A stretch of 64,000 nucleotides of DNA from Bradyrhizobium aeschynomenes (lineage in GTDB: Bacteria; Pseudomonadota; Alphaproteobacteria; Rhizobiales; Xanthobacteraceae). The notes under the pieces were generated by a model. It was given only the letters and a program-made list of their open reading frames with translations. It did no database searches and was not told the origin of the DNA. The translations under genes were made by a program, and so were the position numbers. The DNA lies in the NCBI RefSeq assembly GCF_013178945.1, contig NZ_JABFDM010000002.1, positions 62,001-126,000 on the forward strand, given 5' to 3'. The first letter of the stretch is position 1; every line of letters starts with the position of its first letter. Positions 32,969 through 43,192 of the stretch are shown here, in pieces.

Positions 32969-33050
32969 GTCATTGCGAGCGAAGCGAAGCAATCCAGGGC
33001 CGAACAGAAAGTCTGGATTGCTTCGTCGCCTTTCGGCTCCTCGCAATGAA
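32969..33050. repeat. Palindromic repeat, GTCATTGCGAG family, copy 2
   Basis: Left arm GTCATTGCGAGCGAAGCGAA is mirrored by GGCTCCTCGCAATGA at the right. GCAATCCAG and CTGGATTGC halves lie inside. It sits inside the ABC importer operon, between binding protein and permease. Confidence 0.75.
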
Positions 33051-33065
33051 GAAAATCACGAACCC

Positions 33066-33209
33066 GTAGGGTGGGCAAAGGACCCGGCGCGATGCTCGCA
33101 TCGTGCCGAGGCCCTGCCCACCGCCGGTGGTGCGATGCGTTCGGTGGGCACGGCGCGCGAGACATCGCGATCGCTCGCGTCGATCCCGGCGCGCCTTTGC
33201 CCACCCTAC
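33066..33209. repeat. Palindromic repeat, GTAGGGTGGGCA family, copy 2
   Basis: GTAGGGTGGGCAAAGG at the left is mirrored by CCTTTGCCCACCCTAC at the right. Internal GCCCACC / GGTGGGC arms match copy 1 at 26.2 kb. It lies directly beside the previous repeat of a different family. Confidence 0.75.
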
Positions 33210-33219
33210 GCAGTCAACA

Positions 33220-33250
33220 AGCGCCGGCGTGATTGACGCACGCCGGCGCT
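33220..33250 (-). terminator. Strong intra-operon hairpin after the sugar-binding protein gene
   Basis: Twelve-base perfect arms AGCGCCGGCGTG and CACGCCGGCGCT with a 7-nt loop begin 8 nt after the binding-protein stop. Only TGTTG follows, so it is more likely an mRNA-protecting or partial terminator hairpin. Confidence 0.6.
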
Positions 33251-33257
33251 GATTGCC

Positions 33258-34580
33258 TCAGCGGAAGATGCGCTTGGCCGAGCGCTCGGCGCTGGCCATC
33301 GCCGTCTTCACGTCCTCGCGGCCGGTGCAGTAGTTCGCGAACATGTCGACCACCACGAAGTCGGCGATCGCAGCCGCGGCCGCCTCACCGAGCTTGCCGA
33401 GGCCGGCCGGCGTCGTCGCGGTCGCCGCGACCTCGCGATACGGCGTGTTCTTCGGGTCGACCGTCCAGATCGGGTTGGCGTCGTAGCCCTTCAGGAAGTG
33501 CGACAGGTAGCCCTGCGCCGCCTCGATCCACGGATTGAACTGCTCCGGCTCCAGCATGAAGGCAGTGAACGCCTTGCAGGTCTGCGGGAACTTGGAGAAG
33601 TTGAACACCAGGATCGGGAAGCCGAGATGCATTTCACGAGTCTTTCCGTCCAACCCGGGCGGCAGATGCGCGTGGTTCATGTCCTCGGCGATCTGCGGCG
33701 CCTCCTTCTTGGCGGTGACGTAGATCGAGATGCCGTTGACGGTGGCGTAGAGCTGGCCGGCCAGGAACGCCTTGTTGTTCGACGAGTCGTTCCAGGACGC
33801 GGTGCCCGGCACGAAATTGTCGTACAGGCCCTTGACGTATTCGAGCGCCTTGGCGGTCTCCGGCGAGTTGATGACGACCTTGTTGTCCTTGTCGATCAGG
33901 TTGCCGCCATGCGCCCACAGCGCCCAGTGCGTCCAGCCGTTGGCGTCGCCCGAGGCGTGGCCCAGCGCCATGCCGCCCGGCGTGCCGTTCTTGTTCATCG
34001 CCTTGAAGAACTCGGACATGCCGGCGAGATCGTTCGGGAATTTCTTGAAGCCGGCCTTCTCGGCGGCCGAGATGCGGTAGTTGACGAGACCGCCGGTCGC
34101 CGCCACGGGGATGCCGATCCACTTGCCGTCGAGCATGCCGTAGGCCTTGCCCGAGTCGGTCCAGCCGCCGCACTTCTTGCCGAGGTAGTCGGCAACGTCG
34201 GTCATGTCGACGCATTTGTTGGAGAACAGGAAGGGCAGCGTGTAGAGGCCCCACACCATGTCGAGGCCCTGCCCGGTGTTGGCCGCGACGGAGGCCTTGG
34301 GCTGAACGTCGTCATAGGATTCGTTGGAGACGTTGATCGTGACGTTGTTGGCCTTCTGGAAGGCGTCGACGATCTTCATGAAGGCCACGTCCTCGGCCTC
34401 GACGAAGCGCTTCCAGCGCATCATGTTGATCTTGGCGCCGGGCTCCGGCTTGAACGGCGAGGTCTGCGCCCACGCCTTGGCGTAGCCGAGCAGATCCTCT
34501 GCCGACATCGTTGCCGCAGCCGCCAGCAGTGTCGCGCCGCCCTTGAGCAGAGAACGTCGATCGGTGGGGAAATAGGTCAT
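33258..34580 (-). CDS. Sugar ABC transporter substrate-binding protein with Tat signal (440 aa)
   Basis: This is a periplasmic binding protein of the CUT1 type, about 440 aa. The N-terminus DRRSLLKGGATLLAAAATMSA is a twin-arginine signal, so export in folded form is likely. Mature residues include MMRWKRFVEAEDVAFMKI and NKNGTPGGMALGHASGDANG. Encoded between the ATPase and the permeases of the same importer. Ligand not identifiable, though neighbouring dehydrogenases and a dehydratase suggest a sugar processed by oxidation. Confidence 0.93.
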   Translation of the reverse strand: MTYFPTDRRSLLKGGATLLAAAATMSAEDLLGYAKAWAQTSPFKPEPGAKINMMRWKRFVEAEDVAFMKIVDAFQKANNVTINVSNESYDDVQPKASVAANTGQGLDMVWGLYTLPFLFSNKCVDMTDVADYLGKKCGGWTDSGKAYGMLDGKWIGIPVAATGGLVNYRISAAEKAGFKKFPNDLAGMSEFFKAMNKNGTPGGMALGHASGDANGWTHWALWAHGGNLIDKDNKVVINSPETAKALEYVKGLYDNFVPGTASWNDSSNNKAFLAGQLYATVNGISIYVTAKKEAPQIAEDMNHAHLPPGLDGKTREMHLGFPILVFNFSKFPQTCKAFTAFMLEPEQFNPWIEAAQGYLSHFLKGYDANPIWTVDPKNTPYREVAATATTPAGLGKLGEAAAAAIADFVVVDMFANYCTGREDVKTAMASAERSAKRIFR

Positions 34581-34670
34581 CTGAAGTTTTCTCCCGTTGA
34601 GTATTGCTTGTTTTGTTCGTTGCCGATTTTTCGGTCGTTTTGGTTCTTAGTTCTGCGTCGTGCGACCGGA

Positions 34671-35732
<1,062 letters not shown>

Positions 35733-35981
35733 CAATTTCCTCCTCATTAACCAGCTGCATTTGCTGCATGCCGGCGGCATCCTGACCGTTGTTCTCGGCC
35801 GTTCGATCTGGCCGCTTGTCGTTGCGTAGTCTTGGTCTGCTGGTCTTGTTGACCTGTTATTGGCTGTCTTCGATTTATTGACTGCCTTCGATCGTCTGGC
35901 TGCGTCCGGAACCGGCGACCAGCTTCGAAGGCATTGTCGGCAGTTTATATCGCTTCCGCAATGCTTCGCTTAGCAACCGCG

Positions 35982-35995
35982 TGATAGCGCTGTCA
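35982..35995. promoter_or_regulatory. Candidate LacI-family operator TGATAGCGCTGTCA, overlapping a minus-strand -35
   Basis: The 14-mer is symmetric at 6 of 7 pairs around a central CG, as LacI-family sites are. It is 31-44 nt before the lacI start. On the minus strand its edge forms a consensus TTGACA (35991-35996), which could be the -35 of the ABC importer operon. The matching -10 is weak. Repression of both directions from one site is inferred. Confidence 0.5.
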
Positions 35996-36025
35996 ATATC
36001 GCTTGTCTGCCCGTTCGCCTATGCT

Positions 36026-37117
36026 ATGAGCAATCGCATGGGACGGAAACGTAACGAGCCGGGCAAAGTGCGGCTGACCGAGGTTGCTGCCTTGGCGGGC
36101 GTCAGTCCGATTACGGTGTCACGTTTCTTCCGTAATCCCGACACGGTGTCGGCCGGCCGCCGGCTGCGGATCGAGAGCGCCGCCAAGGATCTCGGCTACG
36201 TTCCCAACCTCGCCGCGCGCGCGCTCGCATCGCAGCGCACCGAGGTGATCGGCGTACTGATACCTTCCCTCACGAACAACGTGTTCTCCGACGTGCTGCG
36301 CGGCATCTATGACGCGTTCGAAGGCAGCCGCTACAGCATCCAACTTGCGAATACACGCTATAGCGTGCTGCAGGAGGAGCGCCTGCTGCGGCTGTTCCTG
36401 ATGCAGAAGCCGGCCGGGCTGATCGTGACCGGCGTGGATCAGACCGCGGAAGGCCGCGCCATCGTGCAGGCGGCGGACTGCCCGGTGGTCCAGATCATGG
36501 AGCTCGGCACCGATCCGATCGACATGATGATCGGCTTCTCCCACGCGGATGCCTGTCACGCTGCGATTTCGCATCTGCTGGCGCAGGGGTGCCGACGGAT
36601 CGGCTTTCTTGGCGCACGCATGGACCCCAGGGTGCAGCGCCGTCTTCAGGGCTATCAGAACGCGATGAAGGAGGCGTCCGTGTTCGATCCGCGCCTGATC
36701 GTCACCACGGCGGTCCCGACCTCGACGACGATGGGCGGCAGCCTGTTCTCCGATCTCCTGCTCAAGGCGCCGGACCTCGATGCGGTGTTCTGCGCCAATG
36801 ACGACCTTGCGCTCGGCGTGCTGTTCGAATGCCAGCGCCGGCACATCGCCGTGCCCGAGCAGGTCGCGATCGTCGGATTCAACGACATGGAATTCATGGC
36901 ATCGGCCGTCCCGACGCTCTCCAGCGTTCGCACCAATCGCTACGAGATGGGCTTGCGCGCGGCGACAATGATCATGGACGAGATCGAAGGGCGCGCCGTG
37001 GTCGAGCGCGTGGTGGATCTTGGCTTCGAAGTGATCGAACGGCAGAGCTCGACATTGCAACGGGCTCCCGCGAGCCTGCAGCCGGCATCCGGCCGCGCCA
37101 CAGGAACAAAATGGTAG
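36026..37117 (+). CDS. LacI family transcriptional regulator (363 aa)
   Basis: The N-terminal LacI helix-turn-helix (about residues 15-40) reads LTEVAALAGVSPITVSRFFRNP, followed by the hinge-helix region PNLAARALASQRT. The periplasmic-binding-like effector domain fills the rest (EVIGVLIPSLTNNVF, FCANDDLALGVLFECQ). GntR/GluR-like members of this family sense sugar acids. It is divergent from the ABC importer and precedes the dehydratase, so it is the likely sugar-responsive repressor. The start is uncertain between ATG 36026 and ATG 36038. Confidence 0.92.
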   Translation: MSNRMGRKRNEPGKVRLTEVAALAGVSPITVSRFFRNPDTVSAGRRLRIESAAKDLGYVPNLAARALASQRTEVIGVLIPSLTNNVFSDVLRGIYDAFEGSRYSIQLANTRYSVLQEERLLRLFLMQKPAGLIVTGVDQTAEGRAIVQAADCPVVQIMELGTDPIDMMIGFSHADACHAAISHLLAQGCRRIGFLGARMDPRVQRRLQGYQNAMKEASVFDPRLIVTTAVPTSTTMGGSLFSDLLLKAPDLDAVFCANDDLALGVLFECQRRHIAVPEQVAIVGFNDMEFMASAVPTLSSVRTNRYEMGLRAATMIMDEIEGRAVVERVVDLGFEVIERQSSTLQRAPASLQPASGRATGTKW

Positions 37118-37293
37118 CGCAACCAAAATTGGTGATCTAGAACCACGCGGCCGAACGACGCGTTGAACAAAAAAGCTTGGGCGACCGGAGGCCATTGCAT
37201 CTGACCGCGGCGCTTCATCTCGCGTCATCGACGCGCAAGTGAGGCACCCCGACCAGACCGGCATCGCCACCTTTGCACTGCGGGAGGAAACGA

Positions 37294-39117
37294 ATGACAA
37301 AATCGAACGGACATGCCGGCAACGGCGCTGACAAGAGCCGCAAGCTGCGCTCGCAGGCGTGGTTCAACGATCCGCACAATCCCGGCATGACCGCGCTCTA
37401 TCTCGAGCGCTATCTCAATTACGGCCTGACCCGCGCCGAGCTGCAGTCAGGCAAGCCGATCATCGGCATTGCCCAGACCGGCAACGATCTGTCGCCCTGC
37501 AACCGTCACCACATCGAGCTGGCGCATCGCGTCCGCGAGGGCATCCGCGCCGCTGGCGGCATCGCGATGGAGTTTCCGACTCATCCGATTCAGGAGACTG
37601 GCAAACGCCCGACGGCGGCGCTCGATCGCAACCTCGCTTATCTCGGCCTCGTCGAAATCCTGTTCGGTTATCCGCTGGACGGCGTGGTGCTGACCACCGG
37701 CTGCGACAAGACGACGCCGGCCTGCCTGATGGCGGCCGCCACCGTGAACATTCCGGCGATCGTGCTGTCGGGCGGGCCGATGCTCAACGGCTGGCACGAG
37801 GGCCAGCGCACCGGCTCCGGCACCGTGGTGTGGAAGTCGCGCGAGCGGCTCGCTGCGGGCGAGATCGGCTATGAGGAGTTCATGCAGATCGTGGCGTCCT
37901 CGGCGCCGTCGGTCGGCCATTGCAACACCATGGGCACGGCTTCGACCATGAACGCACTGGCCGAGGCGCTCGGCATGTCCCTGCCCGGCTGCGCCGCGAT
38001 CCCCGCGCCCTATCGCGAACGCGGCCAGATCGCCTACGAGACCGGCACGCGCATCGTCGACATGGTGTGGGAAGACCTGAAGCCGTCGGACATTCTCACG
38101 CGCAAGGCCTTCGAGAATTGCATCGTCGCCAACTCCGCAATCGGCGGTTCGACCAATGCTCCGATCCACATCAATGCGCTGGCGCGCCATGTCGGCGTCG
38201 AGCTCGACATCGACGACTGGCAGAAGGTCGGTCACGACGTGCCGCTGCTCGTCAACATGCAGCCAGCCGGCTTCTATCTCGGCGAGGAATTCCATCGCGC
38301 CGGCGGCGTCCCGGCCGTGATCGCCGAGTTGATGCGCCACAAGCGCATCCACGAGGACGTCATCACCGTCAACGGCCGCAGCATGGGCGACAATTGCCGC
38401 GAGGCGCCGAAGCCGGATAACGACGTGATCTGGTCCTACGACAAGCCGCTGGTGAAGGACGCGGGCTTCCTGGTGCTGCGCGGCAACCTGTTCGATTCCG
38501 CGATCATGAAGACCAGCGTGATCTCCAAGGAGTTCCGCGACCGCTATCTCAGCAATCCGAAGGACCCCAACGCCTTCGAAGGCCGCGCCATCGTGTTCGA
38601 GGGGCCGGAGGACTATCACGACCGCATCGATGATCCCGCGCTCGCCATCGATGAGCACTGCGTGCTTTTCATCCGCGGCGCCGGCCCGATCGGCTATCCC
38701 GGCGGCGCCGAGGTGGTGAACATGCAGCCGCCGGCGGCGCTGATCAAACGCGGCATCCTGTCCCTGCCCTGCATCGGCGACGGCCGGCAGTCCGGCACCT
38801 CGGGCTCGCCCTCGATCCTCAACGCCTCGCCTGAGGCCGCCGCCGATGGTGGCCTGGCGATCCTCAAGACCGGCGACAAGGTGCGCATCGACCTCAACAA
38901 GGGCTCAGCCAACATTCTGATCTCCGATGAGGAGGTCGCCAAACGCCATGCCGAGCTGAAGGCCAAGGGCGGCTTCCCGCATCCGGCCAACCAGACGCCC
39001 TGGCAGGAGCTCTACCGCAACACCGTCGGCCAGCAGGCCACCGGCGCCTGCATGGAGCTCGCCACGCGGTATCAGAACATCGCTGGCACTGTCGGCGTGG
39101 CCAGGCATAATCACTGA
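37294..39117 (+). CDS. IlvD/Edd family dehydratase, probable sugar-acid dehydratase (607 aa)
   Basis: This is a [Fe-S]-dependent dehydratase. Cluster cysteines are Cys69 (DLSPCNRHH), Cys137 ([11 protein letters not shown]) and Cys210 ([11 protein letters not shown]), with Lys139 as the conserved Lys beside the second Cys. It resembles L-arabinonate/D-xylonate dehydratases more than biosynthetic IlvD, given the N-terminal [20 protein letters not shown]. It would convert an aldonate to a 2-keto-3-deoxy acid. GCGGGAGGAAACGA precedes the ATG at 37294. It is followed by two sugar-type SDRs in the same direction. Confidence 0.9.
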   Translation: MTKSNGHAGNGADKSRKLRSQAWFNDPHNPGMTALYLERYLNYGLTRAELQSGKPIIGIAQTGNDLSPCNRHHIELAHRVREGIRAAGGIAMEFPTHPIQETGKRPTAALDRNLAYLGLVEILFGYPLDGVVLTTGCDKTTPACLMAAATVNIPAIVLSGGPMLNGWHEGQRTGSGTVVWKSRERLAAGEIGYEEFMQIVASSAPSVGHCNTMGTASTMNALAEALGMSLPGCAAIPAPYRERGQIAYETGTRIVDMVWEDLKPSDILTRKAFENCIVANSAIGGSTNAPIHINALARHVGVELDIDDWQKVGHDVPLLVNMQPAGFYLGEEFHRAGGVPAVIAELMRHKRIHEDVITVNGRSMGDNCREAPKPDNDVIWSYDKPLVKDAGFLVLRGNLFDSAIMKTSVISKEFRDRYLSNPKDPNAFEGRAIVFEGPEDYHDRIDDPALAIDEHCVLFIRGAGPIGYPGGAEVVNMQPPAALIKRGILSLPCIGDGRQSGTSGSPSILNASPEAAADGGLAILKTGDKVRIDLNKGSANILISDEEVAKRHAELKAKGGFPHPANQTPWQELYRNTVGQQATGACMELATRYQNIAGTVGVARHNH

Positions 39118-39127
39118 ACCATCCGCT

Positions 39128-39223
39128 GTCATTCCGGGACATCGCGAAGCGATGGGCCCGGAATCCATAACCACGATCGGGAGTATGGATTCCGGGCTCG
39201 CCCTTCGGGCGCCCCGGAATGAC
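39128..39223. repeat. Paired palindromic repeat, GTCATTCCGGG family, copy 3
   Basis: Opens GTCATTCCGGGACATCGCGA and closes CCCCGGAATGAC. The inner GGAATCCATA/TATGGATTCC halves flank ACCACGATCGGGAG. It lies between the dehydratase and the first SDR without breaking the gene order. Confidence 0.8.
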
Positions 39224-39258
39224 GGCAACTAACAAACAAGCCATCCCAGGGAGACCCC

Positions 39259-39993
39259 ATGTCCGACCGCCTCAAGGGCAAGCGCGCCTTTGTCACCGCC
39301 GCCGCTGCCGGCATCGGCCGCGCCTGCGCCGTTGCCTTCGCGCGGCAGGGCGCCACCGTGTTCGCCACCGATATCGACGAGAAGGGTCTCTCGACGTTGA
39401 AGGCCGAGGGCATTGCCGAGGTCGCGACGCTCGACGTGCGCAACACGGCGGCCGTCAACGCCATGGCCGAGCGGGTCGGCAAGGTCGAGATCCTGCTCAA
39501 TGCCGCCGGCTTCGTGCACAACGGCACCATCCTCGACTGCTCCGATGACGACTGGGAGTTCTCGTTCGATCTGAACGTGAAATCGATGCATCGCACGATC
39601 CGCGCCTTCCTGCCGAAGATGCTGGATCAGGGCGGTGGCGCCATCGTCAACATCGCCTCCGCCGCCGGCGTGTTCAAGGCGGCGCCGAACCGCTACGTCT
39701 ACGCGGCGACCAAGGCCGCGGTGGCGGCGGTGACGCGCTCGGTCGCAGCCGACTTCGTCGGTCGCGGCATCCGTTGCAATTGCATCTGCCCCGGCACGAT
39801 CGAGACGCCGTCGATGCTCGGCCGCGCCGCGGCCGCCGGCCCCAACGGGCTCGAGATGTTCATTTCGCGCCAGCCGATGGGCCGGCTCGGCACGGCGGAG
39901 GAGATCGCGCATCTGGCCGTCTATCTCGCCAGCGACGAGAGCGCGTTCACCACCGGTGTCGCGCACACCATCGACGGCGGCTGGACGTTGTAA
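39259..39993 (+). CDS. SDR oxidoreductase, 2-keto-3-deoxy-L-fuconate dehydrogenase-like (244 aa)
   Basis: This is a classical SDR with cofactor region FVTAAAAGIGRA, NAAGFVHNG, NIASAAGVF and catalytic YVYAATKAAV. ADFVGRGIRCNCICPGTIETPS and the truncated first motif (TAAAAG rather than TGG) resemble 2-keto-3-deoxy-L-fuconate dehydrogenase and BDH2. It would oxidise the dehydratase product, as in the L-fucose/L-rhamnose diketo routes. GGGAG lies upstream of the ATG. Function is inferred from sequence and neighbours. Confidence 0.85.
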   Translation: MSDRLKGKRAFVTAAAAGIGRACAVAFARQGATVFATDIDEKGLSTLKAEGIAEVATLDVRNTAAVNAMAERVGKVEILLNAAGFVHNGTILDCSDDDWEFSFDLNVKSMHRTIRAFLPKMLDQGGGAIVNIASAAGVFKAAPNRYVYAATKAAVAAVTRSVAADFVGRGIRCNCICPGTIETPSMLGRAAAAGPNGLEMFISRQPMGRLGTAEEIAHLAVYLASDESAFTTGVAHTIDGGWTL

Positions 39994-40003
39994 GATACTT
40001 TCG

Positions 40004-40098
40004 GTCATTCCGGGCGCGCGTCAGCGCGAGCCCGAATCCATCACCACGATCGGGAGTATGGATTCCGGGCTCGGCGCTTCGCGCCGCCCCGGATTGAC
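40004..40098. repeat. Paired palindromic repeat, GTCATTCCGGG family, copy 4
   Basis: Begins GTCATTCCGGGCGCGCG and ends CCCCGGATTGAC, one base off the usual terminal arm. The centre CACCACGATCGGGAG closely matches copy 3 only 0.9 kb away, suggesting recent duplication. Confidence 0.8.
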
Positions 40099-40125
40099 GA
40101 CAAGAATAGCGACCGGGGAAACACC

Positions 40126-40872
40126 ATGAACCACATCGATCTCGCCAACCGCTGCGCCGTCGTCACCGGCGGCGCGCAGGGCTTCGGCCGGGCCATCACC
40201 GAGCGCTTCAAGGCCTCGGGCGCGAAGGTTGCGATCTGGGATCACGACATTGCGCTGGCCGAAAAGGCTGCGCAGGAGATCGGATCCGAGGTGCTGGCGC
40301 TGAAGGTCGACGTCACCGACAGCGCGGCCGTCGAAGGCGCGCGCGACGCCACGTTGGCCGCGTTCGGCAGCATCGACATCCTGGTCAACAATGCCGGCAT
40401 CGCCGGCATCAACAAGACGGTGTGGGAGACCGATCTGGAGGAATGGCGCAAGGTGCTGCGCATCAACCTCGACGGGCCCTTCATGTGCGCCAAGGCCATC
40501 GTGCCCGTGATGCTGAAACAGGGCTATGGCCGCATCGTCAACATCGCCTCGATCGCCGGCAAGGAAGGCAATCCGAACGCGGCACACTACTCCGCCTCGA
40601 AGGCCGGCCTGATCGCACTGACCAAGTCGCTCGGCAAGGAGCTGGCGCAGCACAACATCACCGTCAATGCGGTGACGCCGGCTGCGGCGAAGACCGCGAT
40701 CTTCGATCAGATGACGGAAGCGCACATCAACTTCATGCTGTCGAAGATTCCGAAGGGCCGCTTCGTTCTTGTCGAGGAATTGGCCGCCTTGGTGTCCTGG
40801 CTCGCCTCGGAGGAATGCTCCTTCTCGACTGGCGCGGTCTTCGACATCTCCGGCGGCCGCGCGACGTATTAG
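40126..40872 (+). CDS. SDR oxidoreductase, sugar 1-dehydrogenase/FabG-like (248 aa)
   Basis: This is a classical SDR with TGGAQGFG cofactor motif, VNNAGIAG, NIASIAGKEGN and catalytic HYSASKAGLI. The C-terminus ISGGRATY is typical of the fold. In the sugar context it could be the aldose or L-rhamnose/L-fucose dehydrogenase that starts the pathway, but FabG-type ketoreductases look similar. GGGGAAA lies before the ATG. It is the last gene of the plus-strand set and is followed by a palindromic repeat. Confidence 0.82.
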   Translation: MNHIDLANRCAVVTGGAQGFGRAITERFKASGAKVAIWDHDIALAEKAAQEIGSEVLALKVDVTDSAAVEGARDATLAAFGSIDILVNNAGIAGINKTVWETDLEEWRKVLRINLDGPFMCAKAIVPVMLKQGYGRIVNIASIAGKEGNPNAAHYSASKAGLIALTKSLGKELAQHNITVNAVTPAAAKTAIFDQMTEAHINFMLSKIPKGRFVLVEELAALVSWLASEECSFSTGAVFDISGGRATY

Positions 40873-40880
40873 GAGCCCGC

Positions 40881-40960
40881 AGCCCGGATGAGCGCAGCGA
40901 CATCCGGGGTCTCACGCGCGGCCGATGCGAACCCGGATGTCGCTACGCTCATCCGGGCTA
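40881..40960. repeat. Palindromic repeat, AGCCCGGATGAGCG family, copy 1
   Basis: AGCCCGGATGAGCGCAGCGA is mirrored by TCGCTACGCTCATCCGGGCT. CATCCGGGGTCTC and ACCCGGATG lie between. Two more copies flank the unknown gene at 50.9-51.5 kb. Confidence 0.8.
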
Positions 40961-40990
40961 CGCAGTTGTCGTTGCAACGGCGATATCCGC

Positions 40991-41287
40991 CTAATTGTGC
41001 TTCTTCCAGAAGATGCGCGCGCCCTGCACCGACTGCGCGACGTTGATGCGGGCGCGCTCGAACGGCGTCACCACGCCGTCGGCCTTGGCGCGGTTCTCCA
41101 GCCGCTGCACGTGGATCTGGCCGCGGACCAGCTGCTTCGTCTCCGGATAGGTCAGCCGACCCGAGGCGATGCCGTTGTAGATGCGGTGCGACTGCGCGTT
41201 CTGCCGCGCGTCGATCAGCGGCGTGCCGGCAAAGCTCGCTCCCGACGTGATGACGAGCAGCAGTGCACCGGTGATGATGGACTTCAT
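40991..41287 (-). CDS. Small secreted protein of unknown function (98 aa)
   Basis: An N-terminal Sec signal (MKSIITGALLLVITSGASFA, cleavage likely after ASFA-G) precedes a mature domain of about 78 residues. The mature part is rich in Arg, Gln and Asn, with the segment IYNGIASGRLTYPETKQLVRGQ. The ATG at 41287 follows AGGAG. Similar small periplasmic proteins occur in alphaproteobacteria, but I know of no assigned role. It is divergent from the CxxCH protein gene with a 383-nt gap. Confidence 0.75.
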   Translation of the reverse strand: MKSIITGALLLVITSGASFAGTPLIDARQNAQSHRIYNGIASGRLTYPETKQLVRGQIHVQRLENRAKADGVVTPFERARINVAQSVQGARIFWKKHN

Positions 41288-41670
41288 GTCACTCTCCTGT
41301 GGGGTGGTGTCCACCGGTGTGAGGACGTCATTGTCCGCACTCCTCCAGCGAACGGCCGACAGGATGAACGAGATGGGCGACGAGGACCGTGCGCGCGCTC
41401 ACACGCGATCATGTGACGGACGCCCGATCTTCAACCTGCCGTCCGGCAGGATGTGCCATCCTGGCGCCGAGATGCTCCGGAAAAAAAATCTCGCCATGCG
41501 TGAAATGCCGGTCTTGCAAATTTCACCTTTGAGTGCATGTTCACGACGCACTACTTTTGAATGAATCATTTTTAACATCTTTGACGGCGCTTGGCGGCCG
41601 GACTTCGCGGCAGAACATCACCGCTCCACCCCCGGTCCATTCGAGCGCGCGCATCACATGGAGACTGGCC
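41288..41670. other. Divergent intergenic region between small secreted protein and CxxCH protein
   Basis: A 383-nt gap. Its segment of about 41490-41590 is AT-rich for this genome (TTTTGAATGAATCATTTTT, then AACATCTTTGAC) and probably holds one or both promoters. CCTGCCGTCCGGCAGG is a perfect hairpin near 41436-41451. No ORF or known binding consensus was recognised. Confidence 0.4.
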
Positions 41671-43134
41671 ATGAAGACCATTCAGTGGCTCACCCTCACT
41701 TTCGCGACGACGATGGCGGCAAGCGGAGTTGCCGGCGCGCTCAGCCCGGCCAACGCGGCGGCGCCGCCGCCGGCCAAGAACTGCCCGGCGTTCGGCTGGT
41801 CGGAGGGACTCGGCCAGTATCTCAAGCCGGACGCCGCCTTCCCCACCTCCGATACCAAGACGATCCCGACGCCGGACTGCAACTTTCACCAATGGTCGTG
41901 GGAGGCGTTCGTCTGGGCAACCGCGCTGGTCAAGGATTCGGGATCAGGCAGCAACGTGCCGCGCTTCATGACGCTGGCGACGCCGGCCGAGCTGCTCAGC
42001 AATGCCGATGACGCCGGTGCTCCGAAGCTGCGGCCGCTGACGCTGGCGGCGCGCGCGCAAGTCTTCCATGGCGCAGCGGGCTTCACCGAAGGCGCCGGTG
42101 CGATCGTCCAGGCTGATGGTAACATGCTGGTCGCGCAGAACGGCTACCCCGTCTATGCCTCGGTTCACATGAACCAGACCTATTTCAACACCGCGCGCAA
42201 GAACCTGATCGTGACCGGCGGCTATCAGAGCCAACCGGCGAGTTCGTCCTTCGCGGTCGGTGATGCCGTGTTCAAGGCGACATGGCTGCGGCTGGATCCG
42301 AACCAGGCGCCGCCCGCCGGGGCCTACACGACGCAGGCACAGGTGCCGGTGCTGGAGAACAAGATCACGCCCGGTCAGATCACGATCCAGCCGGTGGCCG
42401 GCAAGTTCGTCACCGTGACCGTGGCGCTGATCGGACTGCACGTGGTCGGCTACACCGAGAACCATCCAGAATTCCTGTGGGGCACGTTCGAGCTGAAGAA
42501 CAACTCGCCGCAGACGCCGGACAACACCTTCGAGCCGTCGGCGAGCCGCTCCGATCCGAAGAGCTACACGCTGTACAAGGGCCGCACGCCGTTCTCACAG
42601 GTCAACATCGCAGCACAGCCCGGCGCCAGCCGGCCGCAGTTGACGCTCGATCCCGCAACCCAGAAGCTCACGCCCGTGACCAATGTCGTGCTGGAGAACA
42701 AGACCGGCGGCGAGAACCAGCCGAACGGCGTCGGCAACATCTACGCGATCAATGCGCAAGCCCAGGGCTTCCTGTCGAACCTGAAGGGCCCGCAATCGAC
42801 CTTCGCCAGCTACAGCCTCGACGGCACGGTGTGGATGCTGCCGAACTCCTACAATCTGAACAGCAACCAGACCAATGCCGTCGGCTCTGTCAATCTCGCC
42901 AACGCGACCGCCGAGACCTTCGTGCAGCAGGCCGACAACACGCCGATCAAGAACGTGCTGAACTGTTTCCTGTGCCACAACCCGACGTCCTACTCGTTCC
43001 AGACGCCGCCGCCGGCCAAGCTGCCGAACCGGCTGATCGCGCTCAGCCACGTGCTGTCGATCGGCTCGCCCTACGAGGTGCCGAACTCGATTTCGGGCAA
43101 GCTTCTGATGCGCCCCGATCCGTTCCGGAAGTAG
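41671..43134 (+). CDS. Exported protein with one C-terminal c-type haem motif, unknown family (487 aa)
   Basis: A signal peptide (MKTIQWLTLTFATTMAASGV, Ala-rich end near ANAA) targets it to the periplasm. The mature N-terminus has NCPAFGW and DCNFHQWSWEAFVWATALV. A single CxxCH haem site lies near the end at Cys432, Cys435 and His436 (NCFLCHNP). The roughly 350 residues between are beta-rich-looking and match no family I recognise. A role in electron transfer or oxidation is possible. ATGGAGACTGGCC gives a ribosome site for ATG 41671, and the frame upstream is probably untranslated. Confidence 0.75.
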   Translation: MKTIQWLTLTFATTMAASGVAGALSPANAAAPPPAKNCPAFGWSEGLGQYLKPDAAFPTSDTKTIPTPDCNFHQWSWEAFVWATALVKDSGSGSNVPRFMTLATPAELLSNADDAGAPKLRPLTLAARAQVFHGAAGFTEGAGAIVQADGNMLVAQNGYPVYASVHMNQTYFNTARKNLIVTGGYQSQPASSSFAVGDAVFKATWLRLDPNQAPPAGAYTTQAQVPVLENKITPGQITIQPVAGKFVTVTVALIGLHVVGYTENHPEFLWGTFELKNNSPQTPDNTFEPSASRSDPKSYTLYKGRTPFSQVNIAAQPGASRPQLTLDPATQKLTPVTNVVLENKTGGENQPNGVGNIYAINAQAQGFLSNLKGPQSTFASYSLDGTVWMLPNSYNLNSNQTNAVGSVNLANATAETFVQQADNTPIKNVLNCFLCHNPTSYSFQTPPPAKLPNRLIALSHVLSIGSPYEVPNSISGKLLMRPDPFRK

Positions 43135-43192
43135 TTCCTGAGAGCGCGGATTGCCGCCGGTGCCGAATGTAAGCCCGCGCTCTCTCCGGATT

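Noticed and set aside
41533..41670. 46-codon N-terminal extension of the CxxCH protein
   Set aside because: It would bury the clear signal peptide that begins at ATG 41671.
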